DNA of 44,715 bases, from assembly GCA_002009475.1 (NCBI GenBank), contig AYTS01000042.1, positions 1 through 44,715 of the forward strand, written 5' to 3'. Within the stretch, counting starts at the first letter, position 1; every line of letters starts with the position of its first letter. The notes beneath the pieces are model-generated. The model saw only the letters and a list, made by a program, of their open reading frames with translations. It made no database searches and was not told the origin of the DNA. The position numbers were made by a program, and so were the translations under genes. The stretch is from Candidatus Brocadia carolinensis (GTDB lineage: Bacteria; Planctomycetota; Brocadiia; Brocadiales; Brocadiaceae). Below, piece by piece: positions 1 through 9,353 of the stretch.

Positions 1-306
1 GGTATCTCCTTTCTCCCGTATTTCCCTCATGTCCAATTTCTTCGCTTTGGCTTACTTTTGGTATCATGTACCTTAGTATGCCTTTTATGCCTCAATTTGT
101 CCAGCAAAAAATTGTCCAACTGTAAGCGTAAACGGGGGGAAAGTCGCCGGAGGCCTAATTCAATTTAATGACCCGTGAAAGTAAACGTGTTTTTACTTCA
201 GCGCACTCCTTAAGTATCCATAATTTCTGCAAAAAATGCAAGTGATAAGAAACTTCAGCACCAGGTTTTTTCAAATAAAGCCTCTTGTGTTGGTGTCTTG
301 TGTTTG
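1..306. other. Upstream spacer, no gene seen
   Basis: I see no coding region or RNA gene here. An 18-bp string at 146-163 (gccggaggcctaattcaa) recurs at 17138-17155. In both places a G-rich stretch containing tttac/gtaaac followed by gggggg lies nearby (127-140 and 17187-17204). These look like remnants of a dispersed intergenic repeat. The left edge of the window cuts whatever lies further upstream. Confidence 0.5.
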
Positions 307-372
307 ACCATTTCAAAATGAAAATCATTTGATTCTTACTTCGAGTTTGCTATAATTTCATTTTGAAATGGT
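307..372 (+). promoter_or_regulatory. Promoter inside a 17-bp inverted repeat upstream of argG
   Basis: Two perfect 17-bp inverted arms occur at 307-323 and 356-372 (accatttcaaaatgaaa and its reverse complement), separated by 32 bp. Within the interval is a sigma-70-like promoter: TTGATT at 329-334 and TATAAT at 351-356 with 16-bp spacing. Transcription would begin in or just after the right arm, about 90 bp before argG. The arms could be an operator bound by a dimeric regulator, or a DNA or RNA hairpin. I do not recognise a classical ARG box. The promoter call comes from sequence match only. Confidence 0.55.
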
Positions 373-458
373 GTTATTGTAAAGATCATCAGATTTAGCA
401 AGAGTATTATACAAAGCTTTTTTATGCTGTTTAAGTGAACTATAGGAGAATTCTATTC

Positions 459-1751
459 ATGGCTGAACAACGGAGAAAGGTAGTACTGGCATATTCAGGG
501 GGGTTGGATACCTCGGTGGCGATTAAGTGGATTCCCGAAAAATATAATATGGACGTCATTACGGTGACCATTGACCTCGGTGCGGTAAAGGACCTGGATG
601 CAATTCGGGAGAAGGCGCTAAAAATCGGGGCAAAGAAGGCAATTGTTCTTGACGCTAAGGATACCTTTGTTAAATATTTTATCTTTCCTGCATTGCAGGC
701 AGGCGCCCTGTACGAAGGCGTTTACCCCCTGGCAACGGCGTTAGGCAGGCCGCTGATTGCAAAATTGCTGGCGGATGTGGCGCATGAAGAAAAGGCTGAC
801 GCCGTGGCACACGGCTGTACGGGGAAAGGGAATGACCAGGTGCGTTTGGATGTGTCCCTGCAGGTGTTGGATCCCAAATTGCAAATTATTGCTCCTGTCC
901 GGGAGTGGAAGATGACCCGTGATGAGGAAATCCGATATGCAGAAGAGCATAATATTCCGGTGGAAGCAAAGATTAAGAGCCCCTATAGCACGGACGAAAA
1001 TCTGTGGGGGAGGAGCATAGAGTGCGGGATTTTGGAAGATCCCTGGGCGGAGCCGCCCGAGGAAGTTTTTAAGTGGACAAAAAGTGCGCAGGACGCACCA
1101 GATGATCCTGAATATCTGGAGATACATTTTGAAAAGGGCATTCCCGTTGCCCTGAATGAGGAAGAAATGGACGGCGTTGTTTTGATTAACACTTTGAATG
1201 CGCGTGGCGGGAAGCATGGTGTTGGCCGTATCGACCATCTGGAGAACCGGCTGGTTGGCATCAAGTCAAGAGAGATTTATGAGTCCCCTGCTGCGGTTAT
1301 CTTGCATGCCGCTCACCGTGCGCTGGCAGGCATGATTATGACAAAAGACGCCTTGCGTTTTAAGGATATTGTTTCTGCGCAGTATGCCGATCTGATTTAT
1401 AACGGGCTCTGGTTTTCCGCCTTTCATCAGGACCTGGTGGCATACGTCTTAAGCAGCCAGCGGCTTATGACCGGGACTATCCGAGTAAGATTATCGAAAG
1501 GAACATGCACGGTAGTCGGGCGTAAATCTCCGTTATCTCTCTATAGCGAAAAACTGGCGACCTACCAGAAGGAAGATACGTTTGATCATAGCGCCTCCCT
1601 TGGATTTATTAAGATATATGGGTTACCGGTAAAGATACAGGCTCAAAAACAGATGGACGTTTTGTCAGGCAAGGAGGCATTGCATCTGGATTCGATCATG
1701 CCGCCGAAGATGAAATCTCTGGGCAAAGCTGAGGGGGATAAAAAAAGGTGA
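459..1751 (+). CDS. argG: Argininosuccinate synthase
   Basis: ArgG joins citrulline and aspartate with ATP to form argininosuccinate, the penultimate step of arginine synthesis, in the cytosol. The 430-residue product matches the family length. The N-terminal ATP-pyrophosphatase loop reads AYSGGLDTS, and the conserved GCTGKGNDQVR segment follows near residue 120. I start at the ATG at 459 because AGGAG sits 10 bp before it; an in-frame GTG at 435 would add eight residues that include this ribosome site and is less likely. The gene ends 4 bp before the next ATG, so the radical SAM gene downstream is probably cotranscribed. The promoter at 329-356 lies in the right place to drive both. Confidence 0.95.
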   Translation: MAEQRRKVVLAYSGGLDTSVAIKWIPEKYNMDVITVTIDLGAVKDLDAIREKALKIGAKKAIVLDAKDTFVKYFIFPALQAGALYEGVYPLATALGRPLIAKLLADVAHEEKADAVAHGCTGKGNDQVRLDVSLQVLDPKLQIIAPVREWKMTRDEEIRYAEEHNIPVEAKIKSPYSTDENLWGRSIECGILEDPWAEPPEEVFKWTKSAQDAPDDPEYLEIHFEKGIPVALNEEEMDGVVLINTLNARGGKHGVGRIDHLENRLVGIKSREIYESPAAVILHAAHRALAGMIMTKDALRFKDIVSAQYADLIYNGLWFSAFHQDLVAYVLSSQRLMTGTIRVRLSKGTCTVVGRKSPLSLYSEKLATYQKEDTFDHSASLGFIKIYGLPVKIQAQKQMDVLSGKEALHLDSIMPPKMKSLGKAEGDKKR

Positions 1752-1755
1752 AGGA

Positions 1756-3507
1756 ATGAAAGTACTCTTACTCTTCCCGCCGTCGTGGCATCCTTCACAG
1801 CCCTACCTGAGCCTGCCTTCGTTAACTGCTTTTTTAAGACAGAACGGCGTATCCAATGTTGTCCAGCGGGATATGAATATTGAATTGTTGGATATTCTCC
1901 TTACCGAAAAGACATGCCGTGAATTTTATCAGAAAATTCTTGATAAATTAAAACATAGAGACAGTTCTGGTTCGTTGTCCAGCGGTGCACCTTTTGATCA
2001 GGAGAAGCGCCGGGCATTAATTCATGCAGTGGAGACGATTCCTGCTCTGGTGAAAAGGGTAGAGCCTGCGAAACATACGTTGCGGTCAGAAGGTTTTTAT
2101 GATCTCGATCGTTATATCGAAAGTGTCAATACCATAAACAATGCTCTTGACGTGCTGTCAGCCTTGTATTACCCTTCATCAATGACGGCAATCAATAACG
2201 ATATGCGGTATTCCGTCTATTCATCACAGGAGATTTTTACTGCGCTCGACGATGAAGAAGAAAATATCTTCCTCAATCTGTACAAAGACCATATCCTTGC
2301 TTCCATTCTGGAATCTTCTCCCACGATCGTAGGGATCTCCATTACCAGCACCTCCCAGATTATTCCAGGTCTGACCCTTGCAAAACTGATAAAGGGTCGC
2401 AACAAGGAAGCCCATATTACTATCGGTGGAAGTGTTTTTACCAAGCTCATTGAAAATGTAAAAAAGATAGACGGGTTGTTTTCAATCGTTGATAGTTTTA
2501 TCGTTTTTGAGGGAGAGCACGCCCTGCTGGACCTTGCAGAGCAGGTGGATGGCAAGAGGGATTTTAAAAAGGTCCGGAATTTGATTTACCGGGATAATAA
2601 CAGCATCAGGATCAATGAGCCATTTTTTGCAGAGGATTTAAATAAACTTCCGACTCCCGACTTTGATGACCTGCCGCTGAGGCTTTACCACGCTCCGGTG
2701 TCTGTCCTGCCGGTGCAGACATCGCGGGGCTGTTATTACCGGAAATGCGCCTTCTGTAACCTGCATCTGGATCACAGGAATTTTCGTTTACGCCGGGCGG
2801 AATTACTTCTGGAGGACATCCGTAAGCTTTCGCAAAAATATCAGACTCCGTATTTTTTCTTTACGGACGAATCCGTTCCTGTTAGCCAGTTGCGGGAGAT
2901 ATCTCAAGGACTGCTGGAAAACAAACAGGAGATAAAATGGATGGGGGGGGTGCGATTTGAGAATGCTCTCAGTCTCGATGTGCTCAGGAAGATGTATGAG
3001 GCCGGATGTCAGAAGCTGGTCTTTGGTTTGGAGTCATACAACCAGCGTGTATTGGATATTATGAAAAAGGGGACAAAGGTTGAGGTCGTGAAAAGGATAC
3101 TGGATGAATGCCTGAAGGTGGGCATTTCGTTTCACCTCTATCTCATTATTGGGTTTCCGACGGAAACTGAAAAAGAGGCGTTGGAAACACTCAACTTTGT
3201 GCTGACGAAAGAATATCTCGATTTACCAGGCTTTTCATGTTTGCCGTCTCTTTTTGGAATGGAGAAAGATTCTCCGATTACTCAAAATCCAATGGAATAT
3301 GGACTAAGGAGTATCATGGCGCCCCGCGGCGAGGATCTAGGGCTGGGGTATTTTTATGAAGTGGAACAGGGCATGTCTTCAGAAGAGGCCGAGAGGATGT
3401 ACCATCATGTGGTAAGTCAGTTAAGCGAGAAGTTGTGTCCATTTCCCTATAATTATTCAATGGCAGACGGGTTATTATATATTGCCCACAGAAAACACGC
3501 ATTATAG
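1756..3507 (+). CDS. B12-binding-type radical SAM protein of unknown substrate
   Basis: The 583-residue protein has an N-terminal region resembling the cobalamin-binding fold used by B12 radical SAM enzymes (starts KVLLLFPPSWHPSQPYLSLP) and a radical SAM core. The iron-sulfur cysteines are C326, C331 and C334 in RGCYYRKCAFCN, the CX4CX2C spacing common in this subgroup. No clear DXHXXG cobalamin ligand is visible, so cobalamin may be bound base-off without His or not at all. A FGLES motif around residue 420 is typical of the barrel. It starts 4 bp after argG with GGAATG as context, so it is cotranscribed with argG, but I see no link to arginine synthesis. Function is unknown beyond family. 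Confidence 0.8.
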   Translation: MKVLLLFPPSWHPSQPYLSLPSLTAFLRQNGVSNVVQRDMNIELLDILLTEKTCREFYQKILDKLKHRDSSGSLSSGAPFDQEKRRALIHAVETIPALVKRVEPAKHTLRSEGFYDLDRYIESVNTINNALDVLSALYYPSSMTAINNDMRYSVYSSQEIFTALDDEEENIFLNLYKDHILASILESSPTIVGISITSTSQIIPGLTLAKLIKGRNKEAHITIGGSVFTKLIENVKKIDGLFSIVDSFIVFEGEHALLDLAEQVDGKRDFKKVRNLIYRDNNSIRINEPFFAEDLNKLPTPDFDDLPLRLYHAPVSVLPVQTSRGCYYRKCAFCNLHLDHRNFRLRRAELLLEDIRKLSQKYQTPYFFFTDESVPVSQLREISQGLLENKQEIKWMGGVRFENALSLDVLRKMYEAGCQKLVFGLESYNQRVLDIMKKGTKVEVVKRILDECLKVGISFHLYLIIGFPTETEKEALETLNFVLTKEYLDLPGFSCLPSLFGMEKDSPITQNPMEYGLRSIMAPRGEDLGLGYFYEVEQGMSSEEAERMYHHVVSQLSEKLCPFPYNYSMADGLLYIAHRKHAL

Positions 3508-3817
3508 CTGTAAGAGAAATTCGTAATAGTTTATCGCATGGGGCATTAACTTTGAAACAACAAATGAGTTTTATAACCTTATTTTTAAATATGGGAATTG
3601 GGAAGTCAAAATAGATGCCTTTTTGTTTTACAATGGTATATGCGAACAAGTGAAACGGTTTTACTGGTGTGCATATGAAATAAAATACAACATTAGTTGC
3701 TAACCAAGGCATCCACCTGACGCTAATCACGCAGGTGATGCCTGATGTTCGGCTCAGGGGGGGCCACGCTTAATATCAATCCTTTTCCAGATTAAGGATA
3801 TATTTGAGAGGTGAAAC
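3508..3817. repeat. Intergenic spacer with an imperfect hairpin
   Basis: No gene is apparent in these 310 bp. A hairpin is formed by aggcatccacctg (3707-3719) and caggtgatgcct (3732-3743) with one bulged base and a 12-base loop. There is no T-run after it, so it is a poor intrinsic terminator and more likely a repeat remnant or an RNA stem upstream of hicB. Confidence 0.45.
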
Positions 3818-4027
3818 ATGAATAAATTGTTTACTGCAATAATACACAAAGAAGAAAACCTATATGTTGCCGAATGTCCGGAAGTCGGTACGGTAAGTCA
3901 AGGAACAACCGTTGAAGAAGCTGTGAAAAATTTACAAGAAGCTACAGAGTTATACCTTGAAGAATTTCCCTTAAAAGAAACTCAACGACCCTTCCTTACA
4001 ACCTTTGAGGTAGCTGTTAATGCCTGA
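3818..4027 (+). CDS. hicB: HicB-like antitoxin
   Basis: This 69-residue protein has the HicB/UPF0150 fold signature: a short beta strand (FTAIIHKEENLYVAECPEV), a GTVSQGTT turn and a helix with the EEAVKNLQEAT motif. HicB proteins neutralise the HicA mRNA interferase and repress their own promoter. GAGGTG lies 8-13 bp before the ATG. There is no added C-terminal DNA-binding domain, as in the many short HicB partners. The last 8 bp overlap the hicA start, the usual coupled arrangement. Confidence 0.85.
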   Translation: MNKLFTAIIHKEENLYVAECPEVGTVSQGTTVEEAVKNLQEATELYLEEFPLKETQRPFLTTFEVAVNA

Positions 4028-4172
4028 ATTCCCCCATATATCGGGCAACGAAGCTATTAAAATATTTGTAAAATTAGGTTTTAAAATTGCCAGACAAAGA
4101 GGCAGCCATGTAGTTTTGCGAAAAGAAAATAAAGGCTGCGTTATTCCTCTCCACAAAGAAGTCGCAACGTGA
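4020..4172 (+). pseudogene. hicA: HicA-like toxin with premature TGA stop
   Basis: HicA is a small double-stranded-RNA-binding-fold mRNA interferase. The reading frame from ATG 4020 gives the family core: GNEAIKIFVKLGF, then RQRGSHVVLRK with the catalytic-type histidine at residue 30, then IPLHKEVAT. Codon 51 (4170-4172) is TGA, and the same frame continues immediately with TLRGAHKQAGITVEKFIE, the normal HicA C-terminus, to a TAA at 4335-4337. Family members have Gly at the stop position, so one G-to-T change (GGA to TGA) explains it. The 50-residue product lacks the last beta strand/helix and is probably inactive. No homopolymer is involved, so this is not the same kind of break as the frameshifts elsewhere in the window. 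Confidence 0.8.
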
Positions 4173-4377
4173 ACCCTCCGGGGAGCGCATAAACAAGCCG
4201 GGATCACGGTAGAAAAATTCATTGAAACATATAATGAATATTATGCGGACGTTTTCACTGACGGACGTTTTTTTGTCATGTGTGGTAATCTTGCTGTTAT
4301 AGGAGAAGTACGACGTTCCCCTGGTACAAAAAGTTAAGAAGTCAAATACATTTGATAAGATACTCAAAGTTAACATC

Positions 4378-7300
4378 ATGTTTCCTTTTAAGTCGATTAA
4401 AAACCGGTTAATCCTGATTCTCCTGCTCTGTTCATTTACACCATTACTGTTGTTGCGGTTCATGGCGTTTCCCAAGGCGCAAAAGGATTTGGAAGAGGCC
4501 TTGATACGCAACCTTGAAGGTGTAAGGCAAAAACAAGCGGAAATTGTAAAGATGTGGTTTGATGAAAGGTGGCATGACGCAAAGGTCGTCAGCAGAAACA
4601 TCTCTGACGTACTGGAGCGCAGTGTGGATGATAAGGCCAGGGGTTTCCCAAAGGTAAACGATTATCTTGCGACGATCAAGAAAGAGTATGGATTTAAAGC
4701 CGTGTACATTACTTCACGTGACGGAACGGTGCTCGTGGCTACGGAACGGCAACAGTTAGGTTCCAGCATGCTGAGATACGACTATTGCAGAGATGCGTTG
4801 AATGGGAGTATTAGTATATCAAAGATTCAGTCATCTGTTCAGAATGAAAACGGGAACAAAATGAGCGATAGCGATGGTCCGATACTGTATCTATCCGCCC
4901 CACTCGTGAGTTCAGACAACCTTATCGTCGGGGCGGTCATTCTCAAAATAAATACCTTGCACCTCAGCGAAATCATGAAAAGTGCAAAACTAGGAAAGAC
5001 AGGGGAAACCTTTCTTATTAATCGGGAGGGTTTTATGCTTACCGAATCACCTTTTGCCGATGAAATAAAAAAGGCCGGACTGGTTCAGCAGGGAACGGCA
5101 TTAACGTTACGGGTAATAAACCCGCGAACCGGAAAACTTACCGAAGGGGCGCAAGAATGCCTGAGCGGCAAGGAGGGCTACGATGCAGAAGGCTATAAAA
5201 ATTACGACGGCCGGAAGGTCCTGGGCGCCTGGTGCTGGATTCCAGAGTACGATTGTGGTTTGCTTGCTCAGATTACAATTCAGGAAGGGTATGGAGCGGC
5301 CTACAGTTTGAATAAATTTGTTCTTTCGATGCTGCTGGTATTGGCCTTCCCGTTAACATTAGCTGCATTCTATTTTGGAAGACGAATTTCTGCTCCCATT
5401 TTAAATATAACAGAGGTAACAAAAAAGATTACCAGCGGCAACCTGGGTCAACGGGTAAAAGACCATGGGAAAAAGGATGAAATTAGCGAGCTGGCGCAGG
5501 CATTCAACGTTATGGCAGAATCCCTGGAAGAAAAAACGGTCAAATTAAGAAATTATACTGCCGACCTGGAGAATACGGTAAAAGAGAGGACTCTGAAGCT
5601 ACAGGAAATGACAAATTTTTTAAATAGTATTTTGGCCGGTTCTACGGAATATTCAATTATTGCAGAAGATTTACAGGGTAATATCCTTGCATTTAATAAA
5701 GGTGCAAGTCTTGTCTATGGTTACAAACCGGAAGAAATGATTGGTGTGGCGAATGTGAGGATTCTTCATACCGCGGAAGATGTAAAAGCGGGTAAGGTCG
5801 ATCTTATGTTAGAAGTAGCTCGCAAAACGGGACGGTATGAGGGAGAAGTTTTAAGAAAGAGAAAGAGTGGAGAGGTTTTTCCCGTTCATGTTACCTTCAC
5901 CTTGCGGCGAGACGAAAAAGGTCAACCGATCGGCTTTGTTGTTATATCCAAAGATATTACCGAAGAAAAGATCGTGGCGCTTGAAAAAGAGATTGTTGAT
6001 AACGTCAATAAGATTATTGCGTCGGGCCTGGATATTAAAGAAGTTTATAAAAATATTTATCGTGAATTGAAACGGAGAATTGATTTTACCTGGTTGGGGG
6101 TGGCGTGTCTCATCGATGGGACAGAAATTGTAGAAGATTCCCACGTTGTCGACGGGGTATTATTGTCCACGGATTGGTTGCATTGCTACCGGTCTCTTTC
6201 CCATGCAACGGCCCAGGATATTGCAATCAAGAAGGGTATGCCTATTTTTGTTAAGGATACCGGTGAAGGAACGTATCAGTTTGATCGGGAATTGTTCGAA
6301 AAAGGGATGCGTTCTTATGTTTGCTATCCGCTGAAATCAAAAGGAGTAACTACCGGAGTTGTTACCCTGGGGAGTAAGCAGAGAGAAGTATTTAGCGAAG
6401 CTCATTTTGGATTATTAAGTCAGATTGCACCCCAATTGGCTATTGCCATTGAGAATGCGAGGCTTTTCCTCTCCACACGGGAATCGGAAAAGAAGTATCG
6501 GGACCTTGTGGAAAATGCGCCGGAAATGATTCACGAGGTCAGTCTGAAGGGAAATTTTATTAATGTTAACAAAACAGAATTAAATAAATTGGGGTATGCT
6601 CTCGAAGAAATGCAGCAGATGACCCTGGAAGACATTGTTCCCCTTGAATATCGCGGAGAAATCAAGAGGTTTATTAAGCGGACTCAGGAAACCGGAAGCG
6701 GTGAATTGGAAACGGTGTTTCTGACAAAATCCGGAAATGAAATAAACGTCGAAATTAATGGGACAGGTCTTTACAACACCAAAACGGGGGAATGTATTTG
6801 TGTGAGGGCATTTGTGAGGGATATTACGGAAAGAAAAAGGATGGAGGAGCAAGTCCGTCGATCGGAAAAATTGGCCTCGATGGGTGAGCTCGCTGCAGCG
6901 ATTGCACATGAGATTCGAAACCCCCTCGGAGCAATTTGTAATTCTGTGGGTATTTTAGATGCCCATTTAAAATTGGCGGGGCAGGATAAAATTTTGCTGG
7001 AAATGATTGTGGGTCAATCCGAAAGATTAGACAGAATTATCAGTGATTTCCTGACGTTTGCCCATCCCCGCGAACCCTCCTTCTCTTTGCAGGACGTACG
7101 GGAAGTGATTAAAAATACCCTCTTTCTGTTGGAGCAGGATAGCCGGTTTACCGATCAGGTTGAGATAAAGGAGGTATACGAGAGTGTCTTGCCAAAAGTG
7201 TTCATTGACCCGGACCTCATTCACCAGGTATTGTGGAACTTATTGGTAAATTCTCTTGACGCAATGCCGGATGGCGGGCAGATTAAGATAACCGTAAGAA

Positions 7301-7557
7301 AGACGAATGTTTTTTTACGGGACGCAGTGGAGGTTGTGATGTCGGATACGGGGCTCGGTGTGCCGGCGCACGAATTGGATAAGATATTTGAGCCTTTTTA
7401 TACGACAAAGACCGAAGGAACGGGATTGGGACTCTCGGTGGTTCAACGGATTATTGATGATCATGGCGGGACAATTGATGCCGTGAGTAAAAAAGACAAA
7501 GGGACGACCTTTTATATCAAGTTGCCTGTCGGAAATGAAAAATTAGCAGCTCAGTAA
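4378..7557 (+). CDS. Cache-HAMP-PAS-GAF-PAS sensor histidine kinase
   Basis: The 1059-residue membrane sensor would autophosphorylate on histidine in response to an extracytoplasmic ligand. Order: TM1 about 9-30, periplasmic double-Cache domain about 45-305 (LGKTGETFLINREG), TM2 about 312-336, HAMP to about 390, a PAS domain 418-533 ending in RDEKGQPIGFVVISKDITEE, a GAF domain about 545-700, a second PAS about 710-828, then HisKA with phospho-acceptor H844 in AIAHEIRNP, and an HATPase domain with N box NLLVNSLDA (from 954), G1 DTGLG (990) and G2 GTGLGLS. It has no receiver, so the NtrC-type regulator 187 bp downstream is the likely partner. Its Cache-HAMP half is clearly paralogous to the receptor at 10136-12426. 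The stop codon overlaps the end of a MITE-like repeat. Confidence 0.9.
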   Translation: MFPFKSIKNRLILILLLCSFTPLLLLRFMAFPKAQKDLEEALIRNLEGVRQKQAEIVKMWFDERWHDAKVVSRNISDVLERSVDDKARGFPKVNDYLATIKKEYGFKAVYITSRDGTVLVATERQQLGSSMLRYDYCRDALNGSISISKIQSSVQNENGNKMSDSDGPILYLSAPLVSSDNLIVGAVILKINTLHLSEIMKSAKLGKTGETFLINREGFMLTESPFADEIKKAGLVQQGTALTLRVINPRTGKLTEGAQECLSGKEGYDAEGYKNYDGRKVLGAWCWIPEYDCGLLAQITIQEGYGAAYSLNKFVLSMLLVLAFPLTLAAFYFGRRISAPILNITEVTKKITSGNLGQRVKDHGKKDEISELAQAFNVMAESLEEKTVKLRNYTADLENTVKERTLKLQEMTNFLNSILAGSTEYSIIAEDLQGNILAFNKGASLVYGYKPEEMIGVANVRILHTAEDVKAGKVDLMLEVARKTGRYEGEVLRKRKSGEVFPVHVTFTLRRDEKGQPIGFVVISKDITEEKIVALEKEIVDNVNKIIASGLDIKEVYKNIYRELKRRIDFTWLGVACLIDGTEIVEDSHVVDGVLLSTDWLHCYRSLSHATAQDIAIKKGMPIFVKDTGEGTYQFDRELFEKGMRSYVCYPLKSKGVTTGVVTLGSKQREVFSEAHFGLLSQIAPQLAIAIENARLFLSTRESEKKYRDLVENAPEMIHEVSLKGNFINVNKTELNKLGYALEEMQQMTLEDIVPLEYRGEIKRFIKRTQETGSGELETVFLTKSGNEINVEINGTGLYNTKTGECICVRAFVRDITERKRMEEQVRRSEKLASMGELAAAIAHEIRNPLGAICNSVGILDAHLKLAGQDKILLEMIVGQSERLDRIISDFLTFAHPREPSFSLQDVREVIKNTLFLLEQDSRFTDQVEIKEVYESVLPKVFIDPDLIHQVLWNLLVNSLDAMPDGGQIKITVRKTNVFLRDAVEVVMSDTGLGVPAHELDKIFEPFYTTKTEGTGLGLSVVQRIIDDHGGTIDAVSKKDKGTTFYIKLPVGNEKLAAQ

Positions 7558-7704
7558 CAAGTTAGTTTTTTGAAAGAGTAGGGGCGAAGCATTTGCTACA
7601 ATTGTCATGTACGCATTCATATCAAAACGGGCAAATGCTTCGCCCCTACCCTGCATGACAAATAGCGCAATTATTGGAAATTTTCAAAAAAACTAAATTG
7701 TTAC
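7554..7704. mobile_element. MITE-like palindromic element, full copy
   Basis: The 151-bp element has imperfect terminal inverted repeats of about 23 bp (starting gtaaca at 7554; ending ctaaattgttac at 7704). A second inner inverted pair, gtaggggcgaagcatttgc and its reverse complement, lies at about 7580 and 7630. There is no coding capacity. Its first bases overlap the TAA stop of the sensor kinase. A related copy starts at 19945 and lacks its right arm. This is the structure of a non-autonomous mobile palindrome. No clear target duplication is visible. Confidence 0.7.
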
Positions 7705-7744
7705 GCAATTCAGAATAATCTTTTTGTAGGATAATTCAGGAACT

Positions 7745-9150
7745 ATGGAAAACGGTAAAATCCTTGTTGTGGAAGATCAGGATGCCATGAGAGAATCTCT
7801 CATGATTGCCTTTCGGGATGAGGGGTACCAGGTTGATGTTGCAGTGAGCGGGGAGGAGGCTCTCCAAAAATTAGGGAGTCACGACGGGTATGACCTGATC
7901 GTAACCGATTTAAAGATGAAAAAGGTAGACGGGCTGGAAGTGCTTAAGTTGGCAAAGTCTCGGTATCCTTCCACGGAAGTGGTATTGATCACCGCCTATG
8001 GAACTATCAGTACGGCCGTTCAGGCGATCCGTGACGGGGCATATGATTATGTGACGAAACCTTTCCGTCATCAGGAAATCTTAAAAGTTACAAAAAAGGC
8101 GCTCGAGAAAAAAAGCTTAAAAGACCGCGTCCGGTACCTTGAAGGGGAAATTCGGGATAAATATAAATTTGAAGGTATTGTGGGGAATTCGAATGTTATG
8201 CTGGAAGTGCTGAAAATAACTTCCCAGGTGTGCCGTACGGAAAGTACCGTTCTGGTTACAGGGGAGAGTGGGACAGGAAAAGAGTTGATAGCGCGAGCCA
8301 TCCATTATAACAGTCTGCGTAAGGATGGTCCCTTTGTTGTAATTAACTGTGGCGCCTTGCCTGAGAATTTACAGGAAAGCGAATTATTTGGGCATATGAA
8401 AGGGGCATTTACCGGTGCCATTAAAGACAAAGTGGGATTATTCCAGCATGCTCAAAAGGGAACGATTTTACTGGACGAAATCGGAGAAACTTCGCAGTCA
8501 ACACAGGTAAAACTTCTGCGATTTTTACAGGACGGCGAGATTCGCCCTGTTGGTGGAAACAAGTCGGTATGTGTGGACGCAAGGATTATTGCGTCTACCA
8601 ATGAAAATTTAGAAAAAGCCATTGAATCGGGAAAGTTCAGAAAGGATCTCTTTTATCGCATCAACGTGATCCGCATTCATCTTCCCACCCTTAGAGAACG
8701 CAGGGAAGACATTCCTCTTTTGGTAGAATATTTTTCAGAAAAAATTTTGGAAAAACTCAAAAAGGAGAAAAGGGTATTTTCCGAAGAATCGATGCGGGCC
8801 TTCATGAATTATGATTGGCCGGGCAATATCAGAGAACTTCAAAACATCATAGAAAGAGCTGTTACCCTGTCTAAGAATGAGATAATTAATGCGGAGGAAC
8901 TTCCGCTCCCCGTTGGGCAAGTTGCCGTACTTGCCAGGATCCTATGGAGGATCAAAAGAGGAAGTCCTTTATAGTAACGACCCTAGCAGAGCAAGAAAAG
9001 AATGCTATTGTTGATGCCTTGAATAAATATGGAGGTAATCAAACGAAAGTGGCGCAGATACTCGGCATATCAACAACAACCCTCTGGAGAAAGATAAAAA
9101 AATACAGGATTAAGCCACAGCATGAAATAACGGATAAAAGTGATCGGTAA
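7745..9150 (+). CDS. NtrC-family sigma-54-dependent response regulator (frameshifted)
   Basis: This is a receiver-AAA+-Fis regulator that would activate sigma-54 promoters when phosphorylated. The receiver has the acidic pair E10/D11 and phospho-acceptor D55 (IVTDLKM). The AAA+ domain shows Walker A (TGESGTGKE), the sigma-54-contacting GAFTGA, and RERREDIP. The Fis-type helix-turn-helix (NKYGGNQTKVAQILGISTTT) is in a different frame from 8944 on. The first frame stops at 8974 after the linker, so a one-base shift lies between about 8905 and 8960; it cannot be placed more closely because the linker is not conserved. Full length would be about 468 residues, normal for the family. It probably pairs with the kinase just upstream. 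I found no convincing -24/-12 element in front of its neighbours. Confidence 0.85.
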
Positions 9151-9254
9151 TTTCATACTGAAACTACTATTGCATTATGGAATGTTTTTAAGGCTAAGTG
9201 TTCCGTATCAGAGATTAATCCGAAAGGTATCATGTTTTAATAAGATGTTGTTTT

Positions 9255-9295
9255 AATGCCACTTATACAAAATATAAGTGGCATTTTGTTTTTTC
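9255..9295 (+). terminator. Intrinsic terminator after the NtrC-type regulator
   Basis: A perfect 13-bp stem (aatgccacttata, 9255-9267; partner 9273-9285) with a 5-base loop is followed by ttgtttttt. It lies 105 bp after the regulator stop and would end the kinase/regulator transcript. Confidence 0.85.
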
Positions 9296-9353
9296 ATGCG
9301 AAGTTGGTATATCTTTCGTACTTGTAACGGCAAAGCATATTTAATCGGTACTC

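Noticed and set aside
435..458. GTG start for argG
   Set aside because: It would lie before the ribosome site that serves ATG 459 and adds eight residues without homology.
741..1264. Long open frames opposite argG
   Set aside because: They are shadows of a strongly conserved gene, without ribosome sites or recognisable motifs.
4170..4172. TGA in hicA as a selenocysteine codon
   Set aside because: The aligned position is Gly, not Cys, and no SECIS-like hairpin is visible just downstream.
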